A DNA stretch of 64,000 nucleotides from Candidatus Gastranaerophilales bacterium (GCA_944323045.1 CALUQX010000001.1:1-64000), one strand, 5' to 3'; shown: positions 34,736-44,134, numbered from the stretch's first letter. A program made the numbers and translations. The notes: generated by a model from the letters alone, not told the origin.

Positions 34736-35257
34736 ATATTCAATATCACTGTGTAGAAGAGAATAGAGCTTTTTGACATCTTTTTCAACATTAACCGGTA
34801 ATTTCCCATTATACGGCAAATAGTACAAATCCATTGGAAACGGTTTATCTTTTGCCGGATAAAAATAGTCGTAATCCAACTTTTTAGCCCCTAAATTTGT
34901 ATAAAATTTTATTCTTCTCAGAGTATTAGGCTCATTTTCATCAGGCTTTTCGACTTCTAAATAAATTCCCTTTTTAAATTCATCTGACAGCGAGGTCAAT
35001 ATCCGGCTGCCATAGCCTTTTGAATGGTATTCTTTAAATATAGCTATATAATCAAGCCACAAACTGTCTGATATTTCTGCAAAAATCACATATCCTACAT
35101 TAGTGCTGTTTTCAGTAACAATTTTAACTCTGTCCGCGCCGGAATTTATAAGTTCAATAAAACGCTCGTAAGATTTTAATTCTTCCGGCGGAAACTGTTT
35201 GCACAGGTCTTTGTATATATTTATAAAATTATTTGCGTCAATATCAATAAAATTCAT
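34715..35257 (-). CDS. GNAT-family acetyltransferase
   Basis: 180 residues from the ATG at 35257. It has the GNAT core: GYVIFAEISDSLWLDYIAIFKEYHSKGYGSRILTSL, with the acetyl-CoA loop (KGYGSRIL), then the later strand LEVEKP and FYTNLGAK. Substrate unknown. The start is fixed by a promoter: TATATT ends six bases before the ATG. A longer frame to 35344 would put the start within bioY. Confidence 0.85.
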   Translation of the reverse strand: MNFIDIDANNFINIYKDLCKQFPPEELKSYERFIELINSGADRVKIVTENSTNVGYVIFAEISDSLWLDYIAIFKEYHSKGYGSRILTSLSDEFKKGIYLEVEKPDENEPNTLRRIKFYTNLGAKKLDYDYFYPAKDKPFPMDLYYLPYNGKLPVNVEKDVKKLYSLLHSDIEYLNNYIK

Positions 35258-35263
35258 AAACAC

Positions 35264-35292
35264 AATATACCATGCCGGCAAATCAGAAACAA
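35264..35292 (-). promoter_or_regulatory. Leaderless promoter of the GNAT gene
   Basis: TTGTTT (35292-35287), 17-bp spacer, TATATT (35269-35264), six bases, ATG at 35257. The -35 region lies next to the end of the bioY-like gene. Confidence 0.65.
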
Positions 35293-35300
35293 GACACGTA

Positions 35301-35960
35301 TTACATAAAAATCCAGAGCAAAAGTCTTGCATACTTTGCGACAAGAACTAACAGAAAGCTTAAAATAAAATCATAAACTATTTTCCAGCCGCTTTGTGCA
35401 ATAATCCAGCCCTGAATAAATTCAGTGCCTTCGTGTTTTAATCCGGCTAAAAACAGCATATAAAATATTCCGATAATATGTATTGTAAGCACTCCGACCA
35501 AAACTGCTTGAGCAATATTTCTGTAAGTAAATCCGCTTTTAAGAATAGAGCCTGCAAAAAATACAGCCGGAATATAGCCGATAATATAGCCGAAACTGTA
35601 TTCAAAAATATACCCAGGTCCACCTCCGAGCGCAAACACCGGCAAAATAAAAAGACCGGCTAAAATATACATTAGTATACTTGTGATACCGTACTTACGT
35701 CCGAGCATTGCACCGATGAACATTACAACCGGAATTTGCGGAATTATTGCAACTGTTTTTAGAAAGTCTGACGGATTATGATGAACAGTTTCGTCAAAAA
35801 TGTCTAACGGCAGAATATAATGAGTCAGGTTAAATTTGATAAAAGTAGAAAGCACAAGCAGAAATGCACAGAATATCATAAGCATTATACTGCCTAAAGA
35901 AAGTCTTATCCCGAAAATCTGGCGGTATCTTAATCTTTTTTCAGCTTCGCTTTCGCTCAT
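35301..35960 (-). CDS. bioY: BioY-like biotin transporter subunit
   Basis: 219 residues with about six membrane helices. Family marks: IPQIPVVMFIGAMLGRKYG, FALGGGPGYIFEYSFGYIIGYIPA. BioY is the substrate-binding S component of ECF biotin transporters; no energising EcfA/EcfT genes are close. Together with bioB (2215) it suggests partial dependence on outside biotin or its precursors. It overlaps rimI by 4 bp and is cotranscribed with it. Confidence 0.88.
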   Translation of the reverse strand: MSESEAEKRLRYRQIFGIRLSLGSIMLMIFCAFLLVLSTFIKFNLTHYILPLDIFDETVHHNPSDFLKTVAIIPQIPVVMFIGAMLGRKYGITSILMYILAGLFILPVFALGGGPGYIFEYSFGYIIGYIPAVFFAGSILKSGFTYRNIAQAVLVGVLTIHIIGIFYMLFLAGLKHEGTEFIQGWIIAQSGWKIVYDFILSFLLVLVAKYARLLLWIFM

Positions 35961-36490
35961 AGAATATTAATCTTCCTTTTTAGTTGTTCAACAGTTTCGT
36001 TGTATCGTAACTTAAATTTATCGTAAAATATATTTTCTGTCCACATTATTAAAGCATCTTCATTATTATTTTGATAATAGCCGACGCGTGTTCCGAATGA
36101 TTTAAATCCGTATTTTTCATAGAGGGAAATTGCTGCGGTATTGCTGACGCGGACTTCCAGAGTAATGTATTTAACCATATTGGTATAGCAGTCGTCAATG
36201 ATAGCAGTCAAAAGTGCTTCGCCGATATGATTTCTGCGCAAAGCTGGATCTACGGCGATGTTGGTAATATGGGCTTCTTCAAGAATTTGCCAGCTTCCGG
36301 CATATCCGATAATTTTTTCATTTTCATCCAGCGCGCAATAGTATCTGGCTAATTCGTTGCTTATTTCGCTTAAAAAAGAGTCTTTAGACCAGTGATGATC
36401 TCCATAAGCCGCTTTTTCAATTTCTATGACCGCATCAACGTCAGCCGTTTTCATTCTACGGATTTTTATATTATGTAATAATGCATTCAT
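35957..36490 (-). CDS. rimI: Ribosomal protein S18-alanine N-acetyltransferase
   Basis: 177 residues. GNAT core with RimI features: EKAAYGDHHWSKDSFLSEI, HITNIAVDPALRRNHIGEALL, VRVSNTAAISLYEKYGFKSFGTRVGYY. A C-terminal extension of about 25 residues is added. It acetylates the N-terminus of S18; rpsR itself is at 44135. No ribosome site: TGC-TAATAT ends six bases before the ATG, a leaderless arrangement. First gene of the operon rimI-bioY. Confidence 0.92.
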   Translation of the reverse strand: MNALLHNIKIRRMKTADVDAVIEIEKAAYGDHHWSKDSFLSEISNELARYYCALDENEKIIGYAGSWQILEEAHITNIAVDPALRRNHIGEALLTAIIDDCYTNMVKYITLEVRVSNTAAISLYEKYGFKSFGTRVGYYQNNNEDALIMWTENIFYDKFKLRYNETVEQLKRKINIL

Positions 36491-36574
36491 AGAATTATAT
36501 TAGCACGTCAAATTAATGAATGCAAATAAATAACTGTTAGTTAGCAAAATATTTTAATCTATTACGGCAAGATA

Positions 36575-38449
36575 TTAAGAGAACATTTTGAAAGTACGTT
36601 CTGTATTTTTATCTATGACGCTTTTAATTGCATCGAATTGCTGCTGGAGTGCATTGTGTTCGGTGTCGAGTTTTTTAAGTTCAATGTCAAATTGATTATC
36701 TTGTATCTGCAATTCGCTGACCGTGTATTGATATTCAGCTTCTGCTTTCGCGATTTTTTCAGTATCCTGAACTTCGGTAATTTCAGACACATTATTAGAT
36801 TGAATGCTTGTCCATACGATGTTGCCGTCAGCATTCAAACCATAAACTGCCTGTGACATAGTTATTTGACCGTTAGTCAGGGCATTTTGCAGCCAATTTT
36901 CGTCGTTTAATTGTTCATCGTCAATAACTATGTAGCGGTTTGCTTCCTGCGTAGTTTCTTTCATGACATCAGGTACTGTGTAATAAATGTCTTCACCTTC
37001 TTCTTGAACAGAATATAATACATCAGATTCATCACTGGCATCCATTGCATACCAGAGGTTGATGTACCATTGCGCAAGCGGTTTGTCGTAAATTCTTTCA
37101 GTGTATTCCGGCTTTTTCGGTTCCATTGGCATTTGCAAATCGAATGTCGGTTTTTCCATGTCAAACGGTTCCGGAGGTGTAGGCATTTCCGGTTCATCTA
37201 CTGTCAATTTCTGCATATCACCGTCAGTAAAGTTGATTAACATGTCAATCATTGTTTCACGGCTCAAATCAGCTTCTGAAAATTCACCGCTGCCGTTATA
37301 ACATTGCCAGTTCATTGAAACATAATACAGGTCAATTGCTTTCTGTTTTAATGATTTCAATTCATAATTTCCGTTGTTATAAACATAGTCACTCAATAAA
37401 ACTTGAAGTTTATATTGTGTTTCATTTATTGTACCGGCTTGATAATCAGCGCGTGCTTTTTCAAGCCTGTTAGATATACCTGATACCCCTTGATAATCAT
37501 CTGTACCATCACATTTTCTCAGATATTCGCCATTGCTGTCTTTTTCATTAATACCGTTAGATACTTGTTCCATTTCTTCGTTAACGGTATCATTCATGTA
37601 TCCGCCCGGGTCAACTCTGATTGTAATATCATCACCATAACTGGTTGTATAAATACCATTATTGCCGTTGTTACCGCACATATCAGTAGAGGCATCATAG
37701 TCTATGATGTGCTGCAAAACGTGTGTATAACAAGAACAATCGTTTGTATCACGCGCCTGCAAAGCATGCCAGTAACATTGCTTACTCGGATCAGAAGGTT
37801 CCGGACCGTCTTTCATATCACTTGTACCAACTGCGTCACTGAATATCTTATACAAATCAGTTTGATTTTGTGCTGCCAGCCATTCCTGATAATCCTTCTC
37901 ATACTGCTCAAGTTCTCTATTGTACAAGTCTAATGCATTATTGTAATCTTCTAATTTTTGACTGTAATCGGCAAATTCTTTGTTAAATTTATCTAATTGC
38001 GCCTGATAATCTGCCATTTCTTTATCATATTCGGCTTTTTCTTTGTTATATGCGTCTAATTTGTCCTGAAATTCAAGTTCACCCTGGTCAAACAACCCGT
38101 ATTTATCAAGAAATTCATATAAATCATTAGATGCCTCAAAATTCTTTGCGTCAGTTGAATTAACATAGACCTGATTGGATGCGTTTTTAAAGATATACTG
38201 GTTTTTAAGCGGGTCATACTTATTGACAGCATTGAATGTCAATGCTGAAGACTGCTGGAGTCCGGAATTGTCAAATAAAGCGTATTCAAGCTTTGTAGAG
38301 TCCAGAACAGAAAGGTATTTATCCTGTGCTTCATCAGTTTTAGAGGCAAGGCGCAATTTGGCATTAGTAGTTACCATGGATTCCATTTCGTTATGGTTAA
38401 TCCTGGTGGTTAAACTTAACAATCTTGCCTGTGATGCCGCAAGTCCCAT
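36575..38449 (-). CDS. Large coiled-coil protein starting MGLAASQARLL
   Basis: 624 residues, not assigned to a named family. The N-terminus (MGLAASQARLLSLTTRINHNE) and C-terminus (LDTEHNALQQQFDAIKSVID, then an Arg-Thr-Phe-Lys ending) look like the two ends of one helical bundle. Residues about 125-200 are a long coiled coil of Lys/Glu/Tyr/Asp heptads. A Cys cluster lies near 225-260 (CYWHALQARDTNDCSCYTH). Pro-rich linkers (EPEMPTPPEPFDMEKP) lie near 410-440. No signal peptide. AAAGGGAAA precedes the start. The end-pairing layout recalls filament or secretion-apparatus subunits, but this is only a structural impression. Confidence 0.75.
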   Translation of the reverse strand: MGLAASQARLLSLTTRINHNEMESMVTTNAKLRLASKTDEAQDKYLSVLDSTKLEYALFDNSGLQQSSALTFNAVNKYDPLKNQYIFKNASNQVYVNSTDAKNFEASNDLYEFLDKYGLFDQGELEFQDKLDAYNKEKAEYDKEMADYQAQLDKFNKEFADYSQKLEDYNNALDLYNRELEQYEKDYQEWLAAQNQTDLYKIFSDAVGTSDMKDGPEPSDPSKQCYWHALQARDTNDCSCYTHVLQHIIDYDASTDMCGNNGNNGIYTTSYGDDITIRVDPGGYMNDTVNEEMEQVSNGINEKDSNGEYLRKCDGTDDYQGVSGISNRLEKARADYQAGTINETQYKLQVLLSDYVYNNGNYELKSLKQKAIDLYYVSMNWQCYNGSGEFSEADLSRETMIDMLINFTDGDMQKLTVDEPEMPTPPEPFDMEKPTFDLQMPMEPKKPEYTERIYDKPLAQWYINLWYAMDASDESDVLYSVQEEGEDIYYTVPDVMKETTQEANRYIVIDDEQLNDENWLQNALTNGQITMSQAVYGLNADGNIVWTSIQSNNVSEITEVQDTEKIAKAEAEYQYTVSELQIQDNQFDIELKKLDTEHNALQQQFDAIKSVIDKNTERTFKMFS

Positions 38450-38531
38450 GATATTTCCCTTTCTATTTGTTTATATTGTCGGAATATCAGGGGGACTTCT
38501 TTAAAAATACCGGCATTTTTGTAAATTTTTG

Positions 38532-38945
38532 TTAATTTTTTAAGGAGTTGTCAGCCGAAATTAAATAGTCTTCAAAGGTTTTTATGTTTACCCTGTAGCC
38601 GCAGCCTTCGTGTAATTTTGCGGGATAAAGAATTTTTCTGGCAGGGTATTTTCTGCACATTGCGGGACGGTTTTTGTAATCCGAACACAAGCCGTCTTCT
38701 GTCACAAGTTTGCATGCAAAAATCAAATTTCCCTCTTTATCCTTCCCTTTTATATAAAATCTTCTGTATGTCGGGAATAAAAACTGCATAAATTTAAACT
38801 CTTTTTCAGTGTAAGTGTCATAGCTGTACATATAATTGCAGCATTTGCCGCATTTGAGACAGTGCCCTGTCACCTCATAAGTTATCCGTTCCGGTACAAA
38901 ATTTGATTTTATTTCGTTTATTACAGAGAGTATAAAATCCTTCAT
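38532..38945 (-). CDS. YkgJ-type cysteine-cluster protein
   Basis: 137 residues with CLKCGKCCNYMYSY near 28-41 and later CKLV...GLCSDYKNRPAMCRKYPARK. This is the pattern of the YkgJ/CxxCxxCC family, proposed to bind iron or zinc. The function in cells is not established. No ribosome site; an extended -10 (TGT-TATGAT, 38952-38960) ends six bases before the ATG. It is divergent from the PBP1a gene. Confidence 0.85.
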   Translation of the reverse strand: MKDFILSVINEIKSNFVPERITYEVTGHCLKCGKCCNYMYSYDTYTEKEFKFMQFLFPTYRRFYIKGKDKEGNLIFACKLVTEDGLCSDYKNRPAMCRKYPARKILYPAKLHEGCGYRVNIKTFEDYLISADNSLKN

Positions 38946-39012
38946 ATCACTATCATAACATATTTGCCAATATATATTTTTATACTAAAATACTAATGAG
39001 GTTTTTACAAGT

Positions 39013-41160
39013 ATGACAAACAGAAGACAAAACAGATATTACAAAGACTCTGCAAAATCAAATGTAAGAAAAAAGAAAAAAGAAAACGGCTTTTTATCAA
39101 CCATTAAATTTCTGTTTATAACCGGCTGTGCATGCGCACTCGCAGGCGTTGCCTCTTTGCAGTTGTATCTGTCTTCACTGCCGCCTATTCAAAATCTCGA
39201 CGGCTTTAAGCCAAATATCGTCACTAAATTCTATTCTGCTGACGGTGAAATTATTAAAACATTCACTGCCTACACATTTGAAAAAGTGAATTTTGACGAT
39301 ATTCCGGAAGACTTTATTCATGCACTTATCGCAACAGAAGACAAAAATTTCTATAAACATCACGGATATGACCTCACAGGGCTTGCAAGATCAACCGTAC
39401 AAAATATCCTTGCAGGACACGTTGTTCAGGGGGCAAGTACTATTACACAACAACTTGCAAGAATCCTCTTTTTGTCTAACGAAAGAACTTTTGACAGAAA
39501 AATAAAAGAATTATTTATTGCCGCAAGAATAGAAAAAACTATTTCTAAAAATCAAATCCTAGAAATGTATGCAAACAATGTATACTTAGGAAGCGGCGCA
39601 TACGGGGTTGAAGGCGCGGCACAAATTTACTTTAATAAACACCTGAAAGAATTAGACCTTGCAGAATTGGCATTAATCGCAGGTCTGCCGCAGGCTCCTT
39701 CTGTTTACTCTCCGTTCAACAATATGGATCTCGCTGTACAAAGACGTAATCAGGTTCTTAACCGTATGTACAAAATGAGATACATTACAAAAGAACAGTT
39801 TGAATCCGCAAAAGAAGAAAAAGTTCACTTAAGTACTATGCCGCAATTCTACACCACTAACAAAGCTCCGTATTTTTGCGACTATGTGTTAAAAGAACTG
39901 GAAAAACTCGGGTTTGACGAAACAGAAATATCACAAGGCGGCTATAAAGTTATAACAACACTTGATTATAAGATGCAAAAAGCCGCAAATGAATCTATTC
40001 CGCGCGTAATGAGAAACTGGGGCTTAACAGGTGAAAAACAGCAGGCTGCATTATTCTCATTCAGCCCGATAGACGGCAGAATTCTTGCATATTCCGGCGG
40101 AAAAGATTATGTAAAAAGCCAGTATGACAGAGTATCGCTTGCAATAAGACCTCCGGGTTCAGCATTCAAACCGATTGTCTATGCCGCGGCTATGGAGCGC
40201 GGAGTTGACCCGAATGATTTGATTGAAGATACTCCGATTAAAATCGGTGACTGGGCACCTAAAAATGCCGGCAACAAATACAGAGGTAAAATCCCTGTTT
40301 ATACAGCGCTTATGATATCCTCAAATGTTGCCGCTGTAAGACTTATTCAAGAAGTTGGTATTCGTTCTGTAATCCAGACCGCAAGGGTATTAGGCATAGA
40401 AACTCCACTTGAATATGACTACACTATTGCACTTGGCTCAAATGGTGTTAAATTGTTTGAATTTACCCGTGCATTCGGTGCCTTTGCAAACGGCGGATAT
40501 ATAGTTCAACCATATGCGGTCGAACGCGTAGAAACTTCCCGCGGCAAGGTCGTTTATCGTGCGCCAAAAGCAAAAGTTTCACATCAAATAAGTCTGAAAA
40601 CTGCCGCGCAGATGACGGCTATGATGAAAACAGTTATCACAAACGGTACCGGTCGCGCTGCCAATATCGGCGTTCCTGCCGCCGGCAAAACAGGTACCAC
40701 CGATGACAACCGTGATGCATATTTTGTAGGTTACACACCAAACATCGTAACAGGTGTATGGGTTGGTAACGACGAAAACGGCACAACACGCGGCAACATA
40801 TACGGCGGTACAGCACCAGCTATCATCTGGCATGATGTTATGAAAGCCGGAACAGAACGCTACGGCAAACTTGACTTTAATTATCCGGAAGTTAAACTCC
40901 TGCCGTTCAGTCTTTCAACAGGTATAATCAAAAATCCTGAAGAAGATCCGCGTGCACAAAAAGAAGAGGAAGAAGGCACTGCTGAAGAAAATCCTTCAAA
41001 CACACTTGCTCCTGTCGGTACAACAAATAATAACAATATGACTCCTGCAGATGTGATTAAAAATTTCAGACAACAAAATACAGCCGCACCGGCAAAAGAA
41101 CCTGTAAAGGCTCCTACGCCTGTACCAATGGCTGTACCGGAAACGCTCAGACAGCCGTGA
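39013..41160 (+). CDS. Penicillin-binding protein 1A (transglycosylase/transpeptidase)
   Basis: 715 residues. Basic cytosolic start, one membrane anchor at about 30-50, GT51 glycosyltransferase with EDKNFYKHHGYD and GASTITQQLARILFLS, then the transpeptidase: SxxK in PPGSAFKP (near 382), SSN in ISSNVAAVR and KTGTT. The C-terminal 60 residues are a Pro/Ala/Asn-rich tail. It polymerises and crosslinks peptidoglycan in the periplasm. A short ribosome site (GAGG) precedes the start. Confidence 0.95.
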   Translation: MTNRRQNRYYKDSAKSNVRKKKKENGFLSTIKFLFITGCACALAGVASLQLYLSSLPPIQNLDGFKPNIVTKFYSADGEIIKTFTAYTFEKVNFDDIPEDFIHALIATEDKNFYKHHGYDLTGLARSTVQNILAGHVVQGASTITQQLARILFLSNERTFDRKIKELFIAARIEKTISKNQILEMYANNVYLGSGAYGVEGAAQIYFNKHLKELDLAELALIAGLPQAPSVYSPFNNMDLAVQRRNQVLNRMYKMRYITKEQFESAKEEKVHLSTMPQFYTTNKAPYFCDYVLKELEKLGFDETEISQGGYKVITTLDYKMQKAANESIPRVMRNWGLTGEKQQAALFSFSPIDGRILAYSGGKDYVKSQYDRVSLAIRPPGSAFKPIVYAAAMERGVDPNDLIEDTPIKIGDWAPKNAGNKYRGKIPVYTALMISSNVAAVRLIQEVGIRSVIQTARVLGIETPLEYDYTIALGSNGVKLFEFTRAFGAFANGGYIVQPYAVERVETSRGKVVYRAPKAKVSHQISLKTAAQMTAMMKTVITNGTGRAANIGVPAAGKTGTTDDNRDAYFVGYTPNIVTGVWVGNDENGTTRGNIYGGTAPAIIWHDVMKAGTERYGKLDFNYPEVKLLPFSLSTGIIKNPEEDPRAQKEEEEGTAEENPSNTLAPVGTTNNNNMTPADVIKNFRQQNTAAPAKEPVKAPTPVPMAVPETLRQP

Positions 41161-41164
41161 AACT

Positions 41165-41222
41165 GTGAACAGTGAACAGAAATCTTAAAAGACGTTAGGA
41201 CGCTAAGACGTTAAGACGTTAA
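41165..41222 (+). repeat. Short tandem 7-mers and 8-mers after PBP1a
   Basis: GTGAACA twice (41165-41178), then four octamers GACGTTAG, GACGCTAA, GACGTTAA, GACGTTAA (41191-41222). Similar GTTCAC/GTGAAC heptamers lie at 17070-17100, 43149-43158, 53221-53232 and 57790-57812. Confidence 0.8.
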
Positions 41223-41294
41223 GTACATTACAAAATAAATAAGTATGCTTGGGGGTTCAGTCCAGCAGAAAGCTTTAAAAATCGGAGCATAAAA

Positions 41295-41930
41295 ATGGAA
41301 GCAGAAATTAAAACTCATATAGGCGTTGATGAATCAGGTAAGGGGGATTTTTTCGGACCGCTTGTAATAGCTGGTGTTCTCACCGATGAACAAAACGCTA
41401 AATACTTTACTGAACTCGGAATGAAAGACAGTAAAAAACTTTCCGATAAAAAAATACTTTATTACGCTCAAGAAATTAAAAAACTTGCGCCGCATTCCGT
41501 TATTGCTATTTCCAACGGACGCTATAACGAATTGTATTCAAATATCAAAAATTTAAACAAATTACTGGCATGGGGACATGCACGGGCAATCGAAAATATT
41601 CTTGAGAAGAATACATGTGAATATGCGCTGTCTGACCAGTTCGGTGATGAAAGTTTGATAAAAAACGCTCTGATGAAAAACGGACGTTCCATAAGACTTG
41701 AACAAATGGTAAGGGCAGAAAGCGATATTGCGGTTGCGGCAGCATCAATTCTTGCACGCGCTGCTTTTGTGCAAAAAATGGAAGCCATGGAAAACACTTA
41801 CGGTTTAAAATTTCCTAAGGGCTGTTCTGGACTGGTTAAAACAGCCGCGGCAGAATTTATCTCTAAATACGGTAAAGACAGACTGAAAGAGGTCTGCAAA
41901 ACACACTTTAAAACATATAATGAAGTTTAA
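41295..41930 (+). CDS. rnhC: Ribonuclease HIII, catalytic domain only
   Basis: 211 residues. The active-site start GVDESGKGDFFGPLVIAGV (9-27) has the D-E-S-G-K-G-D form of RNase HIII; later SDQFG and RAESDIAVAAASILARAAF. It degrades RNA in RNA-DNA hybrids. Usual RNase HIII proteins are near 300 residues because of an N-terminal substrate-binding domain; here the catalytic domain begins at residue 7. CGGAG precedes the start. dapF follows 25 bp downstream. Confidence 0.9.
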   Translation: MEAEIKTHIGVDESGKGDFFGPLVIAGVLTDEQNAKYFTELGMKDSKKLSDKKILYYAQEIKKLAPHSVIAISNGRYNELYSNIKNLNKLLAWGHARAIENILEKNTCEYALSDQFGDESLIKNALMKNGRSIRLEQMVRAESDIAVAAASILARAAFVQKMEAMENTYGLKFPKGCSGLVKTAAAEFISKYGKDRLKEVCKTHFKTYNEV

Positions 41931-41955
41931 AGAAATTATTAATGAGGATAAGTTT

Positions 41956-42789
41956 ATGAACACAATAAAAGTTACCAAAATGCAAGGATGCGGAAATGAT
42001 TTTGTCATACTGGATTATGATGAATATAAAAAGACAAATATTGACATGCCGGAACTTGCGAAAAAAATTTGTGACAGAAATTTTGGCATCGGGGCTGACG
42101 GAATGATTATTCCAAAAACAGATGTTGATAATGCTGATATTGGCTGGTATTTTTACAATTCCGACGGCTCAATAGCCCAGATGTGCGGCAATGGCATGAG
42201 ATGTTTTGCCAGATATGTTTATGATAAAAAACTCGTCAACAAAAAACAGTTTAGTGTCGAAACACTCGCCGGCATTATCAAACCGGAATTGCTTGACAAT
42301 GGCATGGTTAAGGTAAATATGGGGACGCCTATTTTAGAAGATGAAAAAATCCCGTTTAAAGGCGAAAGAAAATTGCATGCACTCGATAAAGAATTTGAAA
42401 TTATGCCTGTATCCATGGGGAACCCTCATTGCGTAATTATTACGGAAGAAGACCCGATGACACTTGCTCAAAACTATGGTCCGGTAATTGAAAAACATGA
42501 GTTTTTCCCTGAAAAAACTAATACCGAATTTGTAAAAGTTAAATCAAAAACAGAAATAGATATGCGTGTTTACGAACGCGGCTGCGGCATAACCCTCGCC
42601 TGCGGAACCGGAGCATGTGCCAGTGTTGTGGCATGTGTTTTAAATAACTTAACAGAACAAAGGGTAAAAGTTAATCTGCTTGGAGGGGCTGTATTGGTTG
42701 AATGGCAAGGCTCTGCGGCTGATACTGCAAAAGATATTTTCTTAATCGGTCCTGCCGAATACAGCTTTTTTGCAGATTATATATTGTAA
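41956..42789 (+). CDS. dapF: Diaminopimelate epimerase
   Basis: 277 residues from the ATG at 41956 (GAGGAT upstream). Motifs: MQGCGNDFVILD, the first catalytic Cys in MCGNGMRCFARYV, the second in LACGTGACASVVA. It converts LL- to meso-diaminopimelate for lysine and peptidoglycan. Next to rnhC and upstream of the ribosomal operon; likely cotranscribed with rnhC. Confidence 0.97.
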   Translation: MNTIKVTKMQGCGNDFVILDYDEYKKTNIDMPELAKKICDRNFGIGADGMIIPKTDVDNADIGWYFYNSDGSIAQMCGNGMRCFARYVYDKKLVNKKQFSVETLAGIIKPELLDNGMVKVNMGTPILEDEKIPFKGERKLHALDKEFEIMPVSMGNPHCVIITEEDPMTLAQNYGPVIEKHEFFPEKTNTEFVKVKSKTEIDMRVYERGCGITLACGTGACASVVACVLNNLTEQRVKVNLLGGAVLVEWQGSAADTAKDIFLIGPAEYSFFADYIL

Positions 42790-42844
42790 AAATTGTATTT
42801 TTCATGATAAACTTAAACTATATCAGAAAAGGAGAATAAAGATT

Positions 42845-43144
42845 ATGAAAACTTATGAATTATTGACTATATTCAAACCAAATTTAGATGCAGAAGAAAT
42901 TGACAAAGCAGTAGAAAGAATCAGCGCATCAATAGTAGAATTTGGCGGAAATGTAAGCTCAACTGACAAAATTGGCAGAAAAAAATTAGCATATGAAATC
43001 CAGAATTTCAGAGACGGATTTTTCATTTCTATGGTACTTTCTTTGCCGGCAGAAAATGTTGCAGAATTCAGAAGACAATTGAGATTGAATGACAACATTT
43101 TGAGAACAATGTTCATGGAAACATCAGTAAAAGCAAGTGTATAA
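42845..43144 (+). CDS. rpsF: 30S ribosomal protein S6
   Basis: 99 residues, MKTYELLTIFKPNLDAEEID, KIGRKKLAYEIQNFRDGFF. The start follows AAAAGGAG. It binds S18 in the 30S platform. Normally rpsF, ssb and rpsR are tight neighbours; here nearly 500 bp of repeats separate rpsF from ssb. Confidence 0.97.
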   Translation: MKTYELLTIFKPNLDAEEIDKAVERISASIVEFGGNVSSTDKIGRKKLAYEIQNFRDGFFISMVLSLPAENVAEFRRQLRLNDNILRTMFMETSVKASV

Positions 43145-43648
43145 CTTGTTCTGTGAACAGTTAAAAAGATGTTAAGCACATTCAAAAATTTAATAGTAAA
43201 AAGAATAGTGGATTACCTGACAAAGTGAATCAATTAAGAAAAAAATCTTAATCACTCAATCACTTAATCACCTAATTACTTTAAAAGGAAAGGCGGCTAT
43301 ACAAGCAATTGTAAGCTGAGATGAAAAAAAGAGATGCGAGAGGATAAGTCTTGCAAAGGTCTAAAAATCTTTTCAAACCACCTCGAGCGCGTTGACAAAA
43401 CAAAGCCGGTATCGCAATAAATCGGCAAACGTACAATAACAATTTATGAAAGGCGGCTATACAAGCAATTGTAAGCTGAGATGAAAAAAAGAGATGCGAG
43501 AGGATAAGTCTTGCAAAGGTCTAAAAATCTTTTCAAACCACCTCGAGCGCGTTGACAAAACAAAGCCGGTATCGCAATAAATCGGCAAACGTACATAACA
43601 ATTTATGAAAGGCAGTTTCACAAGCAATTGTAAGCTGAGATGAAAAAA
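43145..43648 (+). repeat. Noncoding repeat region between rpsF and ssb
   Basis: CTTAATCA-type octamers (43247-43278) are followed by two tandem copies of a 160/159-bp unit (43291-43450, 43451-43609). A partial third copy (43610-43645) merges into the ssb start. Each unit has a small hairpin TACAA-GCAA-TTGTA, a micro-frame MKKRDARG, and a GCCGGT...ATCGGC hairpin. The copies differ by about one base, so the duplication is recent or maintained. I do not recognise a known leader RNA family. Confidence 0.9.
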
Positions 43649-44050
43649 ATGTCATTAGCAAAATCAGTAGTAACGGGTATAGTATACAGAGCACCGGAAA
43701 AGCGTTTTACGCAGAATAATGTGGCTGTATCAGCATTTGTACTCAATATTGGCGAAAGAGAAGAAATACTTTTGAGAGTTGTTGTAAAAAGAAACAGCCT
43801 TGATGAAGTGGTTTCTTCACTAAACAAAGGCGACAGAGTTCTGGTCGAAGGCAAACTTCAAACCGCAGTCGTTAAAACAGATGACGGCGGCGAAAGAAGA
43901 ATTTATGAAATAGACGCCAATACTATCGAAAAAATGGGTGCCGGCGCAATGTCTGCATCTTCTGATAAATTCGGAACAGAAGAAATCGTTAAATTTGAAT
44001 CAGATGATTTTTCAAATGAACTTATCGGCGAGGATGAAATTCCGTTCTAA
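43649..44050 (+). CDS. ssb: Single-stranded DNA-binding protein
   Basis: 133 residues, OB fold: SLAKSVVTGIVYRAPEKRFTQNNVAVSAFVLNIG, later RVLVEGKLQTAV and the acidic tip ELIGEDEIPF that recruits partner proteins. Two starts are possible, 43640 and 43649; 43649 is preferred because GAG lies nine bases upstream and SSB proteins usually start close to this point. The 43640 ATG is part of the upstream tandem repeat. Confidence 0.93.
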   Translation: MSLAKSVVTGIVYRAPEKRFTQNNVAVSAFVLNIGEREEILLRVVVKRNSLDEVVSSLNKGDRVLVEGKLQTAVVKTDDGGERRIYEIDANTIEKMGAGAMSASSDKFGTEEIVKFESDDFSNELIGEDEIPF

Positions 44051-44134
44051 TTTGACAATAGAAAAAAGTCATGATAAAAATTATAAGTACACAACAAGGT
44101 CGAATAAAAAACTAGAAAGGTATTAAATACTAAA

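Noticed and set aside
41249-41265. GGGGTTCAGTCC as the T-arm of a tRNA
   Set aside because: No matching acceptor, D or anticodon arms in the surrounding bases.
43291-43609. Known riboswitch or ribosomal-protein leader
   Set aside because: Hairpins are present but I could not match any known conserved core; kept as an unknown repeat.
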